This document shows, piece by piece, positions 26,640-38,831 of a stretch of DNA of 64,000 nucleotides; within the stretch, counting starts at the first letter, position 1, and every line of letters begins with the position of its first letter. The stretch is from NCBI RefSeq assembly GCF_036320965.1, contig NC_092236.1, positions 10,621,518-10,685,517 on the forward strand, written 5' to 3'. The DNA comes from Panulirus ornatus (taxonomy: Eukaryota > Arthropoda > Malacostraca > Decapoda > Palinuridae). The notes beneath the pieces are model-generated. The model did not search any database. It worked only from the letters and a program-made list of their open reading frames with translations, and had not been told where the DNA came from. The translations under genes and the position numbers were made by a program.

Positions 26640-27385
26640 TCTTTCCTCCCTTCAGATTTTTCCTTTAGCTCCCTCATAATAAGCCTTGGCCTTCATCATG
26701 GCAGCTTCCCTTTCATCGTTCCTTGAGGGATATCCTTGAGTTGATCACCTTGGATGATATGTCCTTTGCAGTTCTTCTTCCTTGCCAGAATCGTTCATAT
26801 CAACATCAATTTTGCTCCTCCATGCACAGCCTTTAGGACTTGTTTTGATTCCTTTTTCTTGTCCTCCCTGCCCACTTCTCACCCTTTCCCACACCTGTAA
26901 CTCAGAGACCTGTATCCGACCAGTGCCTTCACTGGTCATCGTTCACGTCTGGGATCCATACAGAGCTGCACCTCACATCAGCGTGTTTCTTTTCCAATGC
27001 TCAAGTTCTTCATTAGTAACTCTTCCCTCGTTGTGTAGACTTCGGTTGCCCTCCCGACTCCTTTATCTCACCTCTTCACATCTTCCATCGTTTGTGCACA
27101 GGACGCTCGAGTGCCTGAACTTGTTCACTTGTTCTGCTCTTTTGCTGGCAATTATTGTGATTACTTTTCTTTCCCTGAAGTTCGCGTCATCGTTGGCCTC
27201 CTTCTGTTTATTTGCGAGTTGCAAGTCCTTTAAGTTACGTTCTTTAGACTACATTAACTTCAGCAGACCGGGTTCTGTAATGGCTGTTATCCAGGTTCCC
27301 AACCAAACACTTCGCGCGTCCGTCAGCTGCTGTCCTCATGCCCACGATTCCTTTCTCCACCTCAGTCATCATCTCAATGTACGCT
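26640..27385 (-). pseudogene. LINE reverse transcriptase remnant (C-terminal RT part)
   Basis: On the minus strand, pieces in different frames match the end of the RT region of non-LTR elements. They occur in the right order: AEQVNKFRHSSVLCTNDGRC at 27150-27080, TREELLMKN / NEELEHWKRNTL around 27040-27000, and AALYGSQT at 26970-26946 (compare the usual ALYGxETW motif). A further open piece follows, containing SELQVWERV. Frames change several times and stops interrupt, so this is a dead copy. The YLGSVxTxDGRC-ALYGSETW type is known from RTE/L1-like arthropod elements; clade assignment is uncertain. Confidence 0.7.
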
Positions 27386-27608
27386 CAAGGAAGTGATAGG
27401 GAGAGAGTTTAGAAATCCTCTCCAACACCCCCAGTCGCAAATTACTCTCTGCCTTCCTGATCGCTGCGTCGTGGTCCACGCGTAGCCAGCTGATTGGCTT
27501 TTTGCTTCGCCACTCGACACCGCTTCAGCGTCTCCATCAACTTCACCCTTTTGAGATCTCAGTCTTTCCCCAAGTCTCCGAAAAACTCATATAACTAAAT
27601 GTTTGCTG

Positions 27609-27613
<5 letters not shown>

Positions 27614-27705
<92 letters not shown>
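27614..27705. repeat. (TA)n microsatellite
   Basis: A perfect TA array. Confidence 0.98.
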
Positions 27706-27706
<1 letters not shown>

Positions 27707-27742
27707 CCCCAGGATCGTTTTTACGGGGCTCGTTCAGCTTCA

Positions 27743-28024
27743 ATGCTGCGTTACAGTAAGAAGCAGCAAAACGATGGGCTCCTATGGAGGGATGAGTTCT
27801 TCGACAAAATTGTTCTTCGTTTTATCCACTGGCACTACCTCGCCAAGCCGACTTTTCACTTGCGGCGTGACTACATGCACGTGGAGTACGCCAGGATTCT
27901 GACTTTGAAAATGAAGTATTTGTCGATACAAAATAAATCTGATTTATGCAAGAGCAAATTTTCCAGTCTGGTGGGGCACATCCCTGGCTGGTGTTCATTT
28001 GGTCATCACACTGGAGGAGAATGA
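27743..28024 (+). CDS. ORF of 93 codons, possible exon or gene fragment, unknown
   Basis: Starts ATG and ends TGA. The first 60 codons have mixed, coding-like composition with many G/C third positions. The peptide includes [20 protein letters not shown] and [20 protein letters not shown], rich in aromatic and basic residues. A donor-like CAG|GTATGT lies downstream at about 28060, but after the stop. I do not recognise it; it could be a host exon, a retrocopy fragment or transposon sequence. Confidence 0.3.
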
Positions 28025-29262
28025 TATCTTCCCTGCCGTACCGTGCCCAGGGCTCCTGCCCAGGTATGTGGCAGAGGTCTTCGGCAGATCACTTCCAGAC
28101 ACTCGGGTGTAACCCATGGCCATGATGACCCAGCCTTTGATCTGACCTAAGGGGTCAGGTCATGTGTTGGACGATCTTGGCGTGGTTACCGTATTGATAT
28201 GATCATTAGATTTGACCCAAAGTGGAAGTAGGAAGTCCTCGTCTTGATCTCTTTAACGAAGGTACTGCCAGCAGCTACTTCATGCGACCCCCGAGCGTCA
28301 TGTTGTCGCACTCAAGGGTCGTAATGATTGTGAACAAAGCGGGGGAGGGAGAGGTGTGTGTGCTCTGGAGTCCACCAGACCTGCTGCCAAGAAAGAGTTT
28401 CAGTGAGGAAAAAAAAGAAAAAAAGGAGAAGCAATTGTGAAAGTGCAAAACCAGTTTTTGATGACACCCCGTTCCTCCTACGCCCTGACCACCCCCCTCC
28501 ATGCACAGCCCCCAACTTATCATGACCTGCGTCGGCCGGGTCACGGGTGCGGGCGTGGAGGTGGAGCGAGAGCGGCATCCATCCTCCCCCTCAACTGCAT
28601 TTTTTTTCTTCCTGTGAAGTGTCGCCTCTCACGCTGTGGTTGGCGGAGCATCTCTCCTGCCTGAGGCTCTGAGGATGATCCTGCTTAATGCTGGTTCTTT
28701 AGCAAGATATTAAAAGTTATTTGTGTGTGTGTGTCTTTTGTAGGTATGTCTGGTTGGCATATATGTAAATGTTGTCGGAATTCAGTACTTTACTGTGTCT
28801 GTGTGTAGATTGTGTAATATTAATATGTGGGGGTAAGTGTAAATTTTGTAATTTTGATATGTGAAGGTAAATAGGTCTAAATGTAAATAGTTGAATTGGT
28901 ATACGCACATTTTTAAGTGTTGAAAGTATAATTATCATCTATACATATGCATGTGCATAGCCATGACAGGAATGAGTGTTTTCTGTTCGTGTTTAAATAC
29001 TTTCTGTGTGTATATGTAAGTCCTGGAGACATATGTGGAGTTGCTGAAGGGTTTGTGTGTCGATATTGCCTTTGTTTGTTGTTGCTGGAGTTGGTAGAAT
29101 GTTGTAAGACTGTACTTGTTTCTGATATGTTCACATAAACACTTCTGTATGTCTGTGTTTGACCTAACGTTTCAATGTGTTTGTATGTGTGCAATGACTT
29201 ATTTGTCCTGGACGGGGAGGGAGGTCTATTTTCATGGGGCCCCATATCCTGAACTATGTGTT

Positions 29263-29266
<4 letters not shown>
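28025..29266. other. Mostly unrecognised; small AGGTCA-type palindrome
   Basis: At 28143-28162, TGACCTAAGGGGTCAGGTCA forms an inverted pair of AGGTCA-like half-sites. CATGATGACCCAGCC just upstream recurs at 48.24 kb. From 28700 the DNA is GT/AT-rich with TGTGTAAATTTTGTA-like decayed repeats. Confidence 0.4.
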
Positions 29267-29322
<56 letters not shown>

Positions 29323-29336
29323 GTTGTTGTTGTTGT
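29267..29336. repeat. (TG)n followed by (TTG)n
   Basis: TG to about 29320, then TTG units. Confidence 0.97.
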
Positions 29337-29465
29337 TATTGTTGTTGACGGGTAGCCACCAGTGACCGAGGGTCAATATATTGCCCCTGATTTATGATCG
29401 TATCACCGGCTGTTTTTCTTTCACTTTCTCCTCCTTCACTTTCCTTTCCACTCCTGCTTTTAAGT

Positions 29466-29545
29466 CCTCCTCCTCCTCCTCCTCCTCCTCCTCCTCCTCC
29501 TCCTCCTCCTCCTCCTCCTCCTCCTCCTCCTCCTCCTCCTCCTCT
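29466..29545. repeat. (CCT)n microsatellite
   Basis: An almost perfect CCT array of about 80 bp. It produces Ser, Pro and Glu homopolymer frames. Confidence 0.98.
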
Positions 29546-29658
29546 CTCTTTCGCATGTTTACTTTGTTTGGGGCAGGAGGAACGATTAGAGAATGAGTGA
29601 GAGACATAAAGGAAAGATACAGAGATGGGCAGAAGGAACGATGGATTCAGACGGACAC

Positions 29659-29759
<101 letters not shown>

Positions 29760-29834
29760 TTAGAGGCAGTGAGGAGAGCAGAGAAAGCAGCGTGAGTGTT
29801 TAGAGCGGGTTATGGAAAGTGTGTGTTTGCGTGC

Positions 29835-29837
<3 letters not shown>

Positions 29838-29890
<53 letters not shown>
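29838..29890. repeat. (GT)n microsatellite
   Basis: A GT array preceded by GCGTGCGT. Confidence 0.97.
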
Positions 29891-29891
<1 letters not shown>

Positions 29892-30204
29892 GAGGTGAGG
29901 AGTGGAGGACCTCGGACGACTCTTCATTTCATGACAGGTTAGTGTGGTGAGGTGCCTGCTGACTGCTGTGACGAGTGAGCCTGGCGTGCCTGCTGACTCC
30001 TGCGACGGGTTAACCTGCTGACTGTCTGCTGCCGCTGTTGACGGAAACATCTTACCCCGCACGTGCGCCCCCTTAACACGTGCATCGTGCACTACGTGAG
30101 TCCCACCAGCCAAACATGTCTCCCAGAAAGGAGGAAAACAGCCAACCTGTGTGTGACCCCCCCAACCTACCCACCCCTAATCCTACACATGTGAATAACC
30201 AGAC

Positions 30205-30425
30205 GTACCAACCACCCACCAGGTACCACCAACCACCCGCCAGGTACCACCAACCACCCACCCACCAAATACCAATAGCCACCCAGCAGACACCACCAAC
30301 CACCCATTAGGTACCAATAACCACCCACCAAGTACCACCAACCACCCATCAGGTACCAATAACCACACACCAGGTACCACCAACCACCCATTAGGTACCA
30401 CCAACCACCCACCAGGTACCACCAG
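30205..30425. repeat. 21- to 24-bp minisatellite rich in GGTACC
   Basis: About ten units of the type AGGTACCACCAACCACCCA, with a second class carrying AGGTACCAATAACCACC. The two classes alternate irregularly. Trp/Gly-rich minus frames and Pro/Thr plus frames through it are by-products. Confidence 0.9.
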
Positions 30426-30477
30426 TCTTTGTCACCGACCATACGATCACCAACATTTAGTGAATCAGACCATTACT

Positions 30478-30600
30478 TAATATACCTCCGTAGTTTAGCG
30501 GACGGGCTGCCCGGGATAGAACGCACAGGTTCGAATTCTGGTTGCGACAATCGGTCCACAGTCAACCCAACTGTTCATCTTCCTTTCAAATCATTTTGTT
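30478..30600 (+). mobile_element. tRNA-derived SINE fragment, family D copy D2
   Basis: Has an A-box-like TAGTTTAGCGG at 30491-30501 and a B-box GGTTCGAATTC at 30528-30538, then a body matching D1 (TCAACCCAACTGTTCATCTT). Spacing between the boxes is about 37 bp, slightly shorter than in most tRNAs. The 3' part degrades after about 30600, and there is no simple-repeat tail. Confidence 0.75.
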
Positions 30601-33600
30601 ACATATTGAGAGATTATATACTTATCCTCTCCACTGTTATACTGATGAAATGGGATTAAAGTATTCGCAAAAGGTGACTGGGATTCAGGACTTTTTCCGC
30701 TGGGATGAAAGTTCGTAGAGATGATGGATCATCATCAGACGTGAGGCAAGGTACATGTGAACTAAAGGTACCAGGGTAATGTTAAAGGACTCAGGACGGT
30801 GGGTGTAGTGCGGGTCAGGCCAGACGTACGCGGTCTCGCCGCCCGACCCTCGACCACTCTCATGTTAATTGCAGACTCCCGTTATCCCCCGAGTCTCGTC
30901 TGTCTTTATGATGTTGCTCCCGCCGTCTCTACCTCTGTATGGCCGCGCTGCCATCGGGTTATCAGTGCCTTTGTGTGTCCACCTTCCCCTCCTCATTTTA
31001 CGATCTCATCTCTTGTCTCATTATCCTCCTTATAAGCCTCATACGTTGTCGAAGATCTCCTCATACCAGACTCCGCCCTGACGTTCCTTATAACCCCTCC
31101 TACAACAATGCTTCCTGTGGCCTTCTCTCCGCCTCCTTACGAGGCAGACTTTCTTTGAAATGCCTTTGTTAAGCAATGCCTTGCGTGTCAACCCCACAAA
31201 CACATCTACCCTACCCAAAGTCATGGGTGCCATTAAGCGGTCGATGCTCCCTTGATATTCGCGCAGGTCTGGTCTAATGTATACCGCCAGGGAACCCTGT
31301 ATGGTGGAGAGCTGGAACCTGAGTCTGGGAAACCCGCGTCTCCCGCCGACTGCGGCCAACAGGAGGGAAGGCGAGGTGGGTGGGGGTGTGTGTGTGGGGC
31401 GAGAGGATGCCCCAGGCAAGAAAGGCTAGGGTGCGGGACGGCGACAATGGCCGGGATCAACGGAGGAAGAACATGCTCAGTGAAGACGGGAGTCAGGGAG
31501 TGAAATGGGGGAGGACCATAGGAACAGGAACTCAAGGGCGGCTGAGTACGTCTGGGGGAGGCGTAGCAGAACTCAAAGTGTCTGAGGCTATTGATTGATC
31601 GCTTGGCACTAGAGAGGACACTGAGGCCATTGATGACCATAAGACTAAGTGTGAGCTCATTTCTCATACTGACAGTTCTGGTTGACCACAGTATCACGGA
31701 AGGTCTTTTTCTACGTGTAGTCAGACAAAGACAGCCTCGTAATTAATTACGTGGGTGCCAGAGGGCAAGGAGTATAACTATTGCAGTAAAGAATCCCTCG
31801 AATGTTAAACGGTAGCTCTGTCTGATCAATGAGAAAATCTTTTGATAAAGAAAAACGTTCTCAGGAAACGAAATAGGCGGCGTTGTTCACAGCCGGGGTG
31901 GTTGGAAAACGTAGTCGTGGATGACATTCGCAAATGCCATTCGTAATAATACTAAGGCCTCACCAGCCATATGGGTAGCAGGTTAGCAACTGGAATATCC
32001 ATCCATACATCGGAGGAACTTTTGTGTAGTCAGTCCACTTCCTCATTACACACACCGCACTTGGTGGCTGCGTCTTAAAGGGGAAAGATGAGGCGGGATT
32101 GGCATGTTCCTATGAAAACTATAAATATGAAGCTATCATGATGGACAAACTAGTTATGCATATTCACAGTCTATTTCCACGACAATATGAGCAAGCACAT
32201 CTTTTTTCTACCCAGATTACGCAGTATTAAATAATTCGGTTTCTGAAATATGTAGTTACACGGATTTTACCTAAGTGTACGTGTTTGAATGGCTTCGATG
32301 ACATATTTCTGTTGTATTTTGGGATAAAAACTGGCGTAACGCTGACAGCTTTTCTAAATTGGTTTCGATTTCCATGAATTGAATTAGCTCGGATTTTGAT
32401 CACAAGTTTGGAAAGCCCATGCTGAATACGACAGCATCTTTTTTTTTTAAGATCAGGTTATGAAATGACATGAAAGAAATAAACTCCGAGACAAAAGTCA
32501 GTTAAGTGACCAGTTCAGAAATATTTCCAAGTGACACACAGTGCCATCATCTTTACAAGTATTTCCGACGAGAATTTCAGTGGCCACCGTCCGTCTTGGG
32601 AACGTTATGTAACGATAACACCGTCACATTTGTGATTCAACCAACAGTTAAGAGGTTTTCGGTCTCACATTCGTCGCTGGTCATGGTCGGCGCGCGTTAC
32701 ACACTCGCCATCGCAGATGAGGATGCCACGAAGCACTGGAATACAGGATCAAGATATGAGCATCGTTCTAGAGGCATATAGTCGTTTAACACTGACTGTA
32801 GAGATTTGATCGCTGAAGACCAATGATCCTGTGTTTTTAATGTGCTTTTTTTTTTTCAATCTCACTCATCAGGACTGTATTACAGCATGTGACCTTATCG
32901 AGAGACCTAGGTCGTTGTTGATGGTCTGTTCTCTGTGCCTGAGTGATTATGATCATCATCTGTTGTAGTTTCTGGTACTGGCAGACCTGAGGTTGTTTCT
33001 GTGGTGTTCGCAGTGGCGTTCGTGTCCGGTGGTGCCGCGTGTCGGGTGTTTTGACTGCCGATGTGTTCTTGCCGCTGATCCTAAGCTGCGGCGTCTGTTA
33101 CCTCTGCCGTTGAGTCTGACGTCTCTGCTGCCGCTGTTCCCGCTGCGATGGTGTACCTTCTGCTGCCATCCTTGCTGTTGCCACTGCCATCCTAACCTCT
33201 CCCTCCACCAGTGGCCTAGGAAGTTACCTCAGCGCCACTGATGCGAGCATTGTCCTCACCGGTACCATTGCTACAGGTGTCACGCCCTCCCACCTGTTGT
33301 ACCCCAGCTTGGTATAAAGAACACCCATCTTAGAAAATAAACCTTCTTAGACATGTTGAGGAAGTACACCTCTTTCCTGGCTTTGGGATCTTCGTTGAAC
33401 AAATGGCTAATAAAATCTATATTCTGAATGATTATCGTGACTAAGCCCTCAGTTGATGTCAGGTCTATAGATGATGTTATTCTGTACGAGACGGAGTTCG
33501 ATCTTTTATTGATTCTCTGCACTTGGCGTCGCAGACCACTCTTGTAACGAGAGTAGAATCAAAGCTAGCAACACAGTATCACCTGTAATGTAACGTTACA
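30601..33600. other. No recognisable gene
   Basis: 3 kb. A moderately GC-rich part (30.8-31.6 kb) has overlapping frames of up to 154 codons on the minus strand (31697-31233) without recognised domains. The rest is AT-rich. A minus frame at 33522-33280 includes NEDPKARKEVYFLNMSKK next to a possible AAG|GTTTAT donor, but this is too weak to call. Confidence 0.35.
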
Positions 33601-33716
33601 CACACACACACGCTTACTTATTTGCCGTACGGAATGCATGAATATATAGCGAATACACTCTCATATTACATATGCCTTTTAATCCCTATATACAATCTCA
33701 AGGTTATTACTGATTT

Positions 33717-33815
33717 ATAACCTTTGCATCTTCGAGGCTGCACAACACTCAGGAGCATGGAAATGATGGACTCCTTTGGAGGAAGAAGGGCCCTGGACAA
33801 GACTACACCTTTCCA
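33717..33815 (-). repeat. Dispersed repeat family H, copy H1
   Basis: The reverse complement contains AAAGGAGTCCATCATTTCC, exactly as at 38.24 kb, followed by a GCAGC(C/T)TCGAAG(A/C)TGC block. The third copy is at 49.85-49.97 kb. It lies just left of a (CA)n(TA)n array. Confidence 0.75.
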
Positions 33816-33823
33816 TCCTTTGA

Positions 33824-34655
<832 letters not shown>

Positions 34656-34670
34656 AATGAAAAAAGAAAT

Positions 34671-34673
<3 letters not shown>

Positions 34674-34749
<76 letters not shown>
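34674..34749. repeat. (GA)n microsatellite
   Basis: A perfect GA array. Confidence 0.98.
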
Positions 34750-34752
<3 letters not shown>

Positions 34753-35284
34753 GCAAACTTATGCACATATTTGTGAACTCAAGCCGAACATAATATTCAC
34801 AGGCACGCTACCATGAACTCAGAAGCCAGAGAGACACCAGAGTTTCGACCATTCTGTTTACGATGTTCCCGAAACGTTCACCATGTATGACTTCGTCGGT
34901 CATTTTCCTTGCATTCATGAGATCTTTTCATGATTTTCTTTTCTTCCGCAGGAGGGGCTCTTCAAGGATACTAGCTATAAAAAAATGTATACAAGACGGT
35001 TGCCTTATGCAAGCTGAAGCACAAGCAAGGTAGAGCTTTAAGTTCCCTTGCCAGTTTATCTATTTTTTTTTGCATCTGTTTTCGTAGGAGATGTATCAGT
35101 AGATATCCTGTGGCCTGGCGATGCTGCCCTTTGCGCTTCTTATATGGAGGGAGAGAGAGGACCTTGGGAGGTCGAGGGCGGAGGGACAAGGAGGGTAGGA
35201 GTGGGAGGGGCGGTTCTGACACGGAGTGAAGGACACAGAGGGCGAGGATGAAGGGGGTACGCCAGGGGCGGGAAGGCAGGGAGG
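34750..35284. other. Unrecognised; purine-rich right half
   Basis: From about 35135 the plus strand is almost pure G/A with GGGAGG words, including GGAGGGGCGG. No gene recognised. Confidence 0.4.
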
Positions 35285-35316
35285 GTGTGTGTGTATGTGT
35301 GTGTGTGTGTGTGTGT
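35285..35316. repeat. (GT)n microsatellite
   Basis: A short GT array with one GTATGT interruption. Confidence 0.95.
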
Positions 35317-35425
35317 TCAGCGGAGGGAAAACCCAGAGTAGGGAGGCGGGCGGCGCGCGGAGCGGCGGCGGTGCTGAAGTTCAAGGGTACACGGGCTGGA
35401 CGTGGCCTGGGGGCGCAGCTTCTAT
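35317..35425. other. CpG-rich patch
   Basis: GGCGGGCGGCGCGCGGAGCG with further CGG units and ACGGGCTGGACG stands out against AT-rich flanks. It could be a short CpG-island-like promoter region or a GC-rich exon. No TATA box, start or splice site can be tied to it. Confidence 0.25.
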
Positions 35426-35529
35426 GATTCAGAAATGACGGCCCTCAACAACAGAAAACGGTCCAAGAAATGCTTAATGGCGTCTCTCTGCCAAGGCTCA
35501 GTTATTATTCTTATTGATGTTCTTAGCGT

Positions 35530-35530
<1 letters not shown>

Positions 35531-35603
<73 letters not shown>
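35531..35603. repeat. (CT)n microsatellite
   Basis: A perfect CT array. Confidence 0.98.
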
Positions 35604-35608
<5 letters not shown>

Positions 35609-35778
35609 CTCATGTAATTCTGATTCCTTGTCTAAAAAAGAAATGTAATTGTTCGATTGGCCCCGCCAGAATTTCTGCAAACGCGTGACACTTTGAAATG
35701 TAACGAAGCTATGAAATGACCACGGAGCACGGCGGCGACACATCCCGACCCTTGTGAACAGTTCATCATTGTATTATG

Positions 35779-35780
<2 letters not shown>

Positions 35781-35872
<92 letters not shown>
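35781..35872. repeat. (TC)n microsatellite
   Basis: A perfect TC array, about 180 bp from the previous one. Confidence 0.98.
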
Positions 35873-35875
<3 letters not shown>

Positions 35876-35877
<2 letters not shown>

Positions 35878-36613
35878 AGTCGTGGAATCGAAGAGTTTTC
35901 CAAGATCGAAAGATTTCTGCGAAGCCAGTATAAGTCAAAGACTTTGCTTGGCGTATCGGAGTATTTTGGTGACTGTTTTGGTTGTCAATGAGGCAGTAAT
36001 GATTCAGTGTTTCGGTTTTCGTTTGTCGCTGATGAAGCGGGTTTAGTGGTCTGTTGCTGGGAGGTGCAGAGCAGGCATGGTGTTCGTCTGCTGTTAAATC
36101 CTTGATCACGATTGGTGCACCTCTTGGCCTGAACCTTTGACCTTGACCCCTATGGATTAGGTCAGAGATAAGGCCACCATACCCAGTGATTTGACCATCG
36201 CGTCCGAAGAGTTGTTTCGTTTTGCTCGGTGTTCGTGCTAAAGAGTTGTGTGCCGTCTTGCTCTGGAGTCGTCGTCTCGGTGCCCGTGCTAAAGAGTTGT
36301 GTGCCGTCTTGCTCTGGAGTCGTCGTCTCGGTGCCCGTGCTAAAGAGTTGTGTGCCGTCTTGCTCTGGAGTCGTCGTCTCGGTGCCCGAGTGGGTAAAGC
36401 GAGCCCCGGGATTTGGGAATACCCAGATTTGTATGCACCTGTGCAGGACATCAGTTGCTGCTGCTGCCCACTCGAGGTGAACCCCGCAGTTCCTTGTGAA
36501 CCATCGGAATACCAAGAAGCCAGCGACTGTCCAAGGCAGCGTGAGGTCTCCTTCACGAGGGGAATGAGGGCCAGTAAAGCAAGTACAGCCAAGGACGGGG
36601 GAGCGGAGAGGCG
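35876..36613 (-). other. Open frame of about 245 codons over a 51-bp repeat
   Basis: The minus frame is open from just after TAG (about 36615) to a stop at 35876. It is the longest open frame here not made mainly of a microsatellite. The first in-frame ATG comes after about 55 codons. Before that the frame reads LAVLALLALIPLV, hydrophobic and signal-like. The 17-residue repeat RAPRRRLQSKTAHNSLA comes from the 51-bp repeat. A second minus frame and a plus frame are also open across the repeat. No known domain. It may be chance in GC-rich sequence or an exon. Confidence 0.25.
36233..36387. repeat. 51-bp tandem repeat, three units
   Basis: Three nearly identical units, each containing GTGCTAAAGAGTTGTGTGCC and GGAGTCGTCGTCTCGGTGCC. 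The sequence immediately 5' carries a partial fourth. Confidence 0.93.
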
Positions 36614-36652
36614 CTAAAGCCCAGGCGGCTGCTGGGGCCCCGCCTGGGCTTT
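36614..36652. other. Perfect 14-bp hairpin, GC-rich
   Basis: TAAAGCCCAGGCGG and CCGCCTGGGCTTTA are exact reverse complements around an 11-nt loop. It lies at the upstream edge of the long minus-strand open frame. Confidence 0.85.
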
Positions 36653-36969
36653 ACCTCCCACACGCTGGGAAAGCAGGATTTATTTATTGTCCTGCTGGGA
36701 TACCCGAGTGACGCATCTCCTCGCAACAGGAACTCCTCCGAAAATTTGCCTATTGCCGGACTCTTGAGTTCAGTTAGTTTTCATGAAGTTAAACTGATGA
36801 ATGTAGCGATTTCTTGGCTTTAATCTTCGACCGAGTTTAAAAGGACTCTCCAACCATCATGACAGAGATGCTGTTGTTCTTCATACAACACCTCTATAAA
36901 CGGTAACTTACGTTGCCGTGTAGGGCAACAAAAGTGTACAACTCTCTCCCCGAAATACAGAGTTAGTAA

Positions 36970-36970
<1 letters not shown>
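36653..36970. other. No recognisable feature
   Basis: About 320 bp of mixed sequence without a gene or repeat that I can identify. Confidence 0.4.

Positions 36971-37012
<42 letters not shown>
36971..37012. repeat. (CA)n microsatellite
   Basis: A perfect CA array. Confidence 0.97.
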
Positions 37013-37013
<1 letters not shown>

Positions 37014-38056
37014 TCCTGCAGACTTTACCATCGAGGTGGCCCTTTGTCAGCCTCGGGTCACCGTGGGTCAGGCTCGTGTCACGCCGGCCAAGGACACACA
37101 TGACCATGAGAAGGTTCACGGTCAACCACACCAAACAGTAGACAGCGAGGTAATTCGTCGCAATAAGTTATCCGTCTGTTCTTATGGGTTGGTTAGTGAA
37201 GGAAAATTAAGTTCGAACAATTAGACCGTTGTTCCGGTTGCTTTGTGTTCATTGACTTGGACCAGGTACAATGTATGCAGAGGTCTGGTCCATCCGTACA
37301 TGTTAAACTTTTCCCTTTTTAGTTTGAGAAAATCATTTTCAATGTTTTCCAGGGATCGAGACTCGGACGTTATCCCCAGGTCTTAGTCTACATCTTGGCA
37401 AGTAACCCTTCCTGGAAAGGACTCATTTGCATACTGAATACAAAACTTGCATAGTACATCATTTAATGTGCCAGTCGATCAAGACATTCTCACTTGCAGG
37501 AGAAAATCAGTTTTATATGAAGAGATTTTGCAGGCCACAATTTCGACCTCTCTTTTATAAACCATAGAAGAATTATAACACCAGGGGTGATAGACAGTAC
37601 AGTATCATGTGTTTGTGATACGAGTAACCGAGGCTCAGGTATACGTTTATTGCCCATGGCTTGGTGAGTGTCACAGCCGGCAAAGTGTGTTTCACACAAA
37701 TCATGTCATGTGGAAGTCTGAAATAACAGAGTGTGTCCTTCCCCATCAGGTGCTCAACACATCTGAAGCATAATGTGTCGGCTGTTAAGTGTCGTACACG
37801 AACTCCTCATTCATACGTCAGTCGGCACATCCAATATAAGAAGACTTTGGACTGTTGGTGACAGAGAACGTGAGGCAGTCCCAGGACTACGGTGGGCCAG
37901 GCGTCCTTGAAGGGAGGAAGGTGACTGGGCAGGGGAGGGCAAAGGGCAGATGAGTGGAGTAAGGAATGGCTGAGGGCAGGTCCAGCAGCTCTCATGCTCC
38001 TCCTCCTGACCACAGCTGATCTGGTCGCTACATAGCTACGCAGGAAAAGGCGAACA

Positions 38057-38061
<5 letters not shown>
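37013..38061. other. No recognisable feature
   Basis: About 1.05 kb of unique-looking sequence, with frames of up to 122 codons that include the adjacent microsatellite. Confidence 0.4.

Positions 38062-38129
<68 letters not shown>
38062..38129. repeat. (TG)n microsatellite
   Basis: A perfect TG array. Confidence 0.97.
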
Positions 38130-38132
<3 letters not shown>

Positions 38133-38214
38133 CAAACTCCTCCAGTATGTGATTACACCGGGAGTGAACAGTCACCTACGGGAAGGCTGTCTCATTGTCT
38201 GCTGACGGACGGGA

Positions 38215-38330
38215 GTAGAGTCCCGTCGAGGAACGTCTGGCTGCAAAGGAGTCCATCATTTCCGAAGTAGCGCACGCAGCTTCGAAGCTGCGGGAGCGCC
38301 TTCAGAGAAAAGGGTCCTGGGGTTACATAA
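38215..38330 (+). repeat. Dispersed repeat family H, copy H2
   Basis: CTGCAAAGGAGTCCATCATT followed by CGCACGCAGCTTCGAAGCTG. It shares the 19-bp identity with H1 and the CTCGAAGCTGC(A/G)G(A/G)AGCG block with H3. It runs to the imperfect AAT/GAT array. Confidence 0.75.
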
Positions 38331-38334
38331 CAGT

Positions 38335-38458
38335 GATAGTGATAACAAAGACAACAATGATAATATTAACAATGATGATAATGATAATGATAATGATAAT
38401 AATGATATTATTAATAATGATAATAATAATGATAATAATAATAATAATGATGATAATG

Positions 38459-38504
<46 letters not shown>

Positions 38505-38535
38505 TAATAATAGTAATAATAATAACAATAATATG
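38335..38535. repeat. Imperfect (AAT/GAT)n array
   Basis: 200 bp of AATAATGATAATAA-type units, giving Ile/Met-rich and Leu/Ser-rich frames. Confidence 0.93.
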
Positions 38536-38713
38536 GTAGCGTCAGGAGCAAAACTAAGTCTTAATGGGAAAAACTCTCGCTTGGATTTTTTCTCTGTGTC
38601 TGTTTTCAAGCAGAAATACACGATTTCCAGCTACCCCCTCCGTTCCTTCCCTTCTTAATTGCTTTCTTAAATACGCAGAAGGTACGTGGCTAGTGTTCAT
38701 TTGTGGGCTTTTA

Positions 38714-38715
<2 letters not shown>

Positions 38716-38775
<60 letters not shown>

Positions 38776-38778
38776 TAT

Positions 38779-38811
<33 letters not shown>

Positions 38812-38830
38812 GATAGAGAGAGAGAGAGAG
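38716..38830. repeat. Compound (TA)n(GATA)n(GA)n
   Basis: TA to about 38774, then GATA units to 38811 and GA to 38830, directly before the inverted repeat. Confidence 0.96.
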
Positions 38831-38831
38831 G

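Noticed and set aside
30478..30600. Functional tRNA gene
   Set aside because: A- and B-box-like blocks exist, but the acceptor and anticodon arms do not pair and the downstream body matches another dispersed copy. It is a SINE.
31233..31697. 154-codon minus-strand frame in a GC-rich part
   Set aside because: Open frames occur on both strands here, owing to GC-rich, stop-poor composition. No domain or splice site is convincing.
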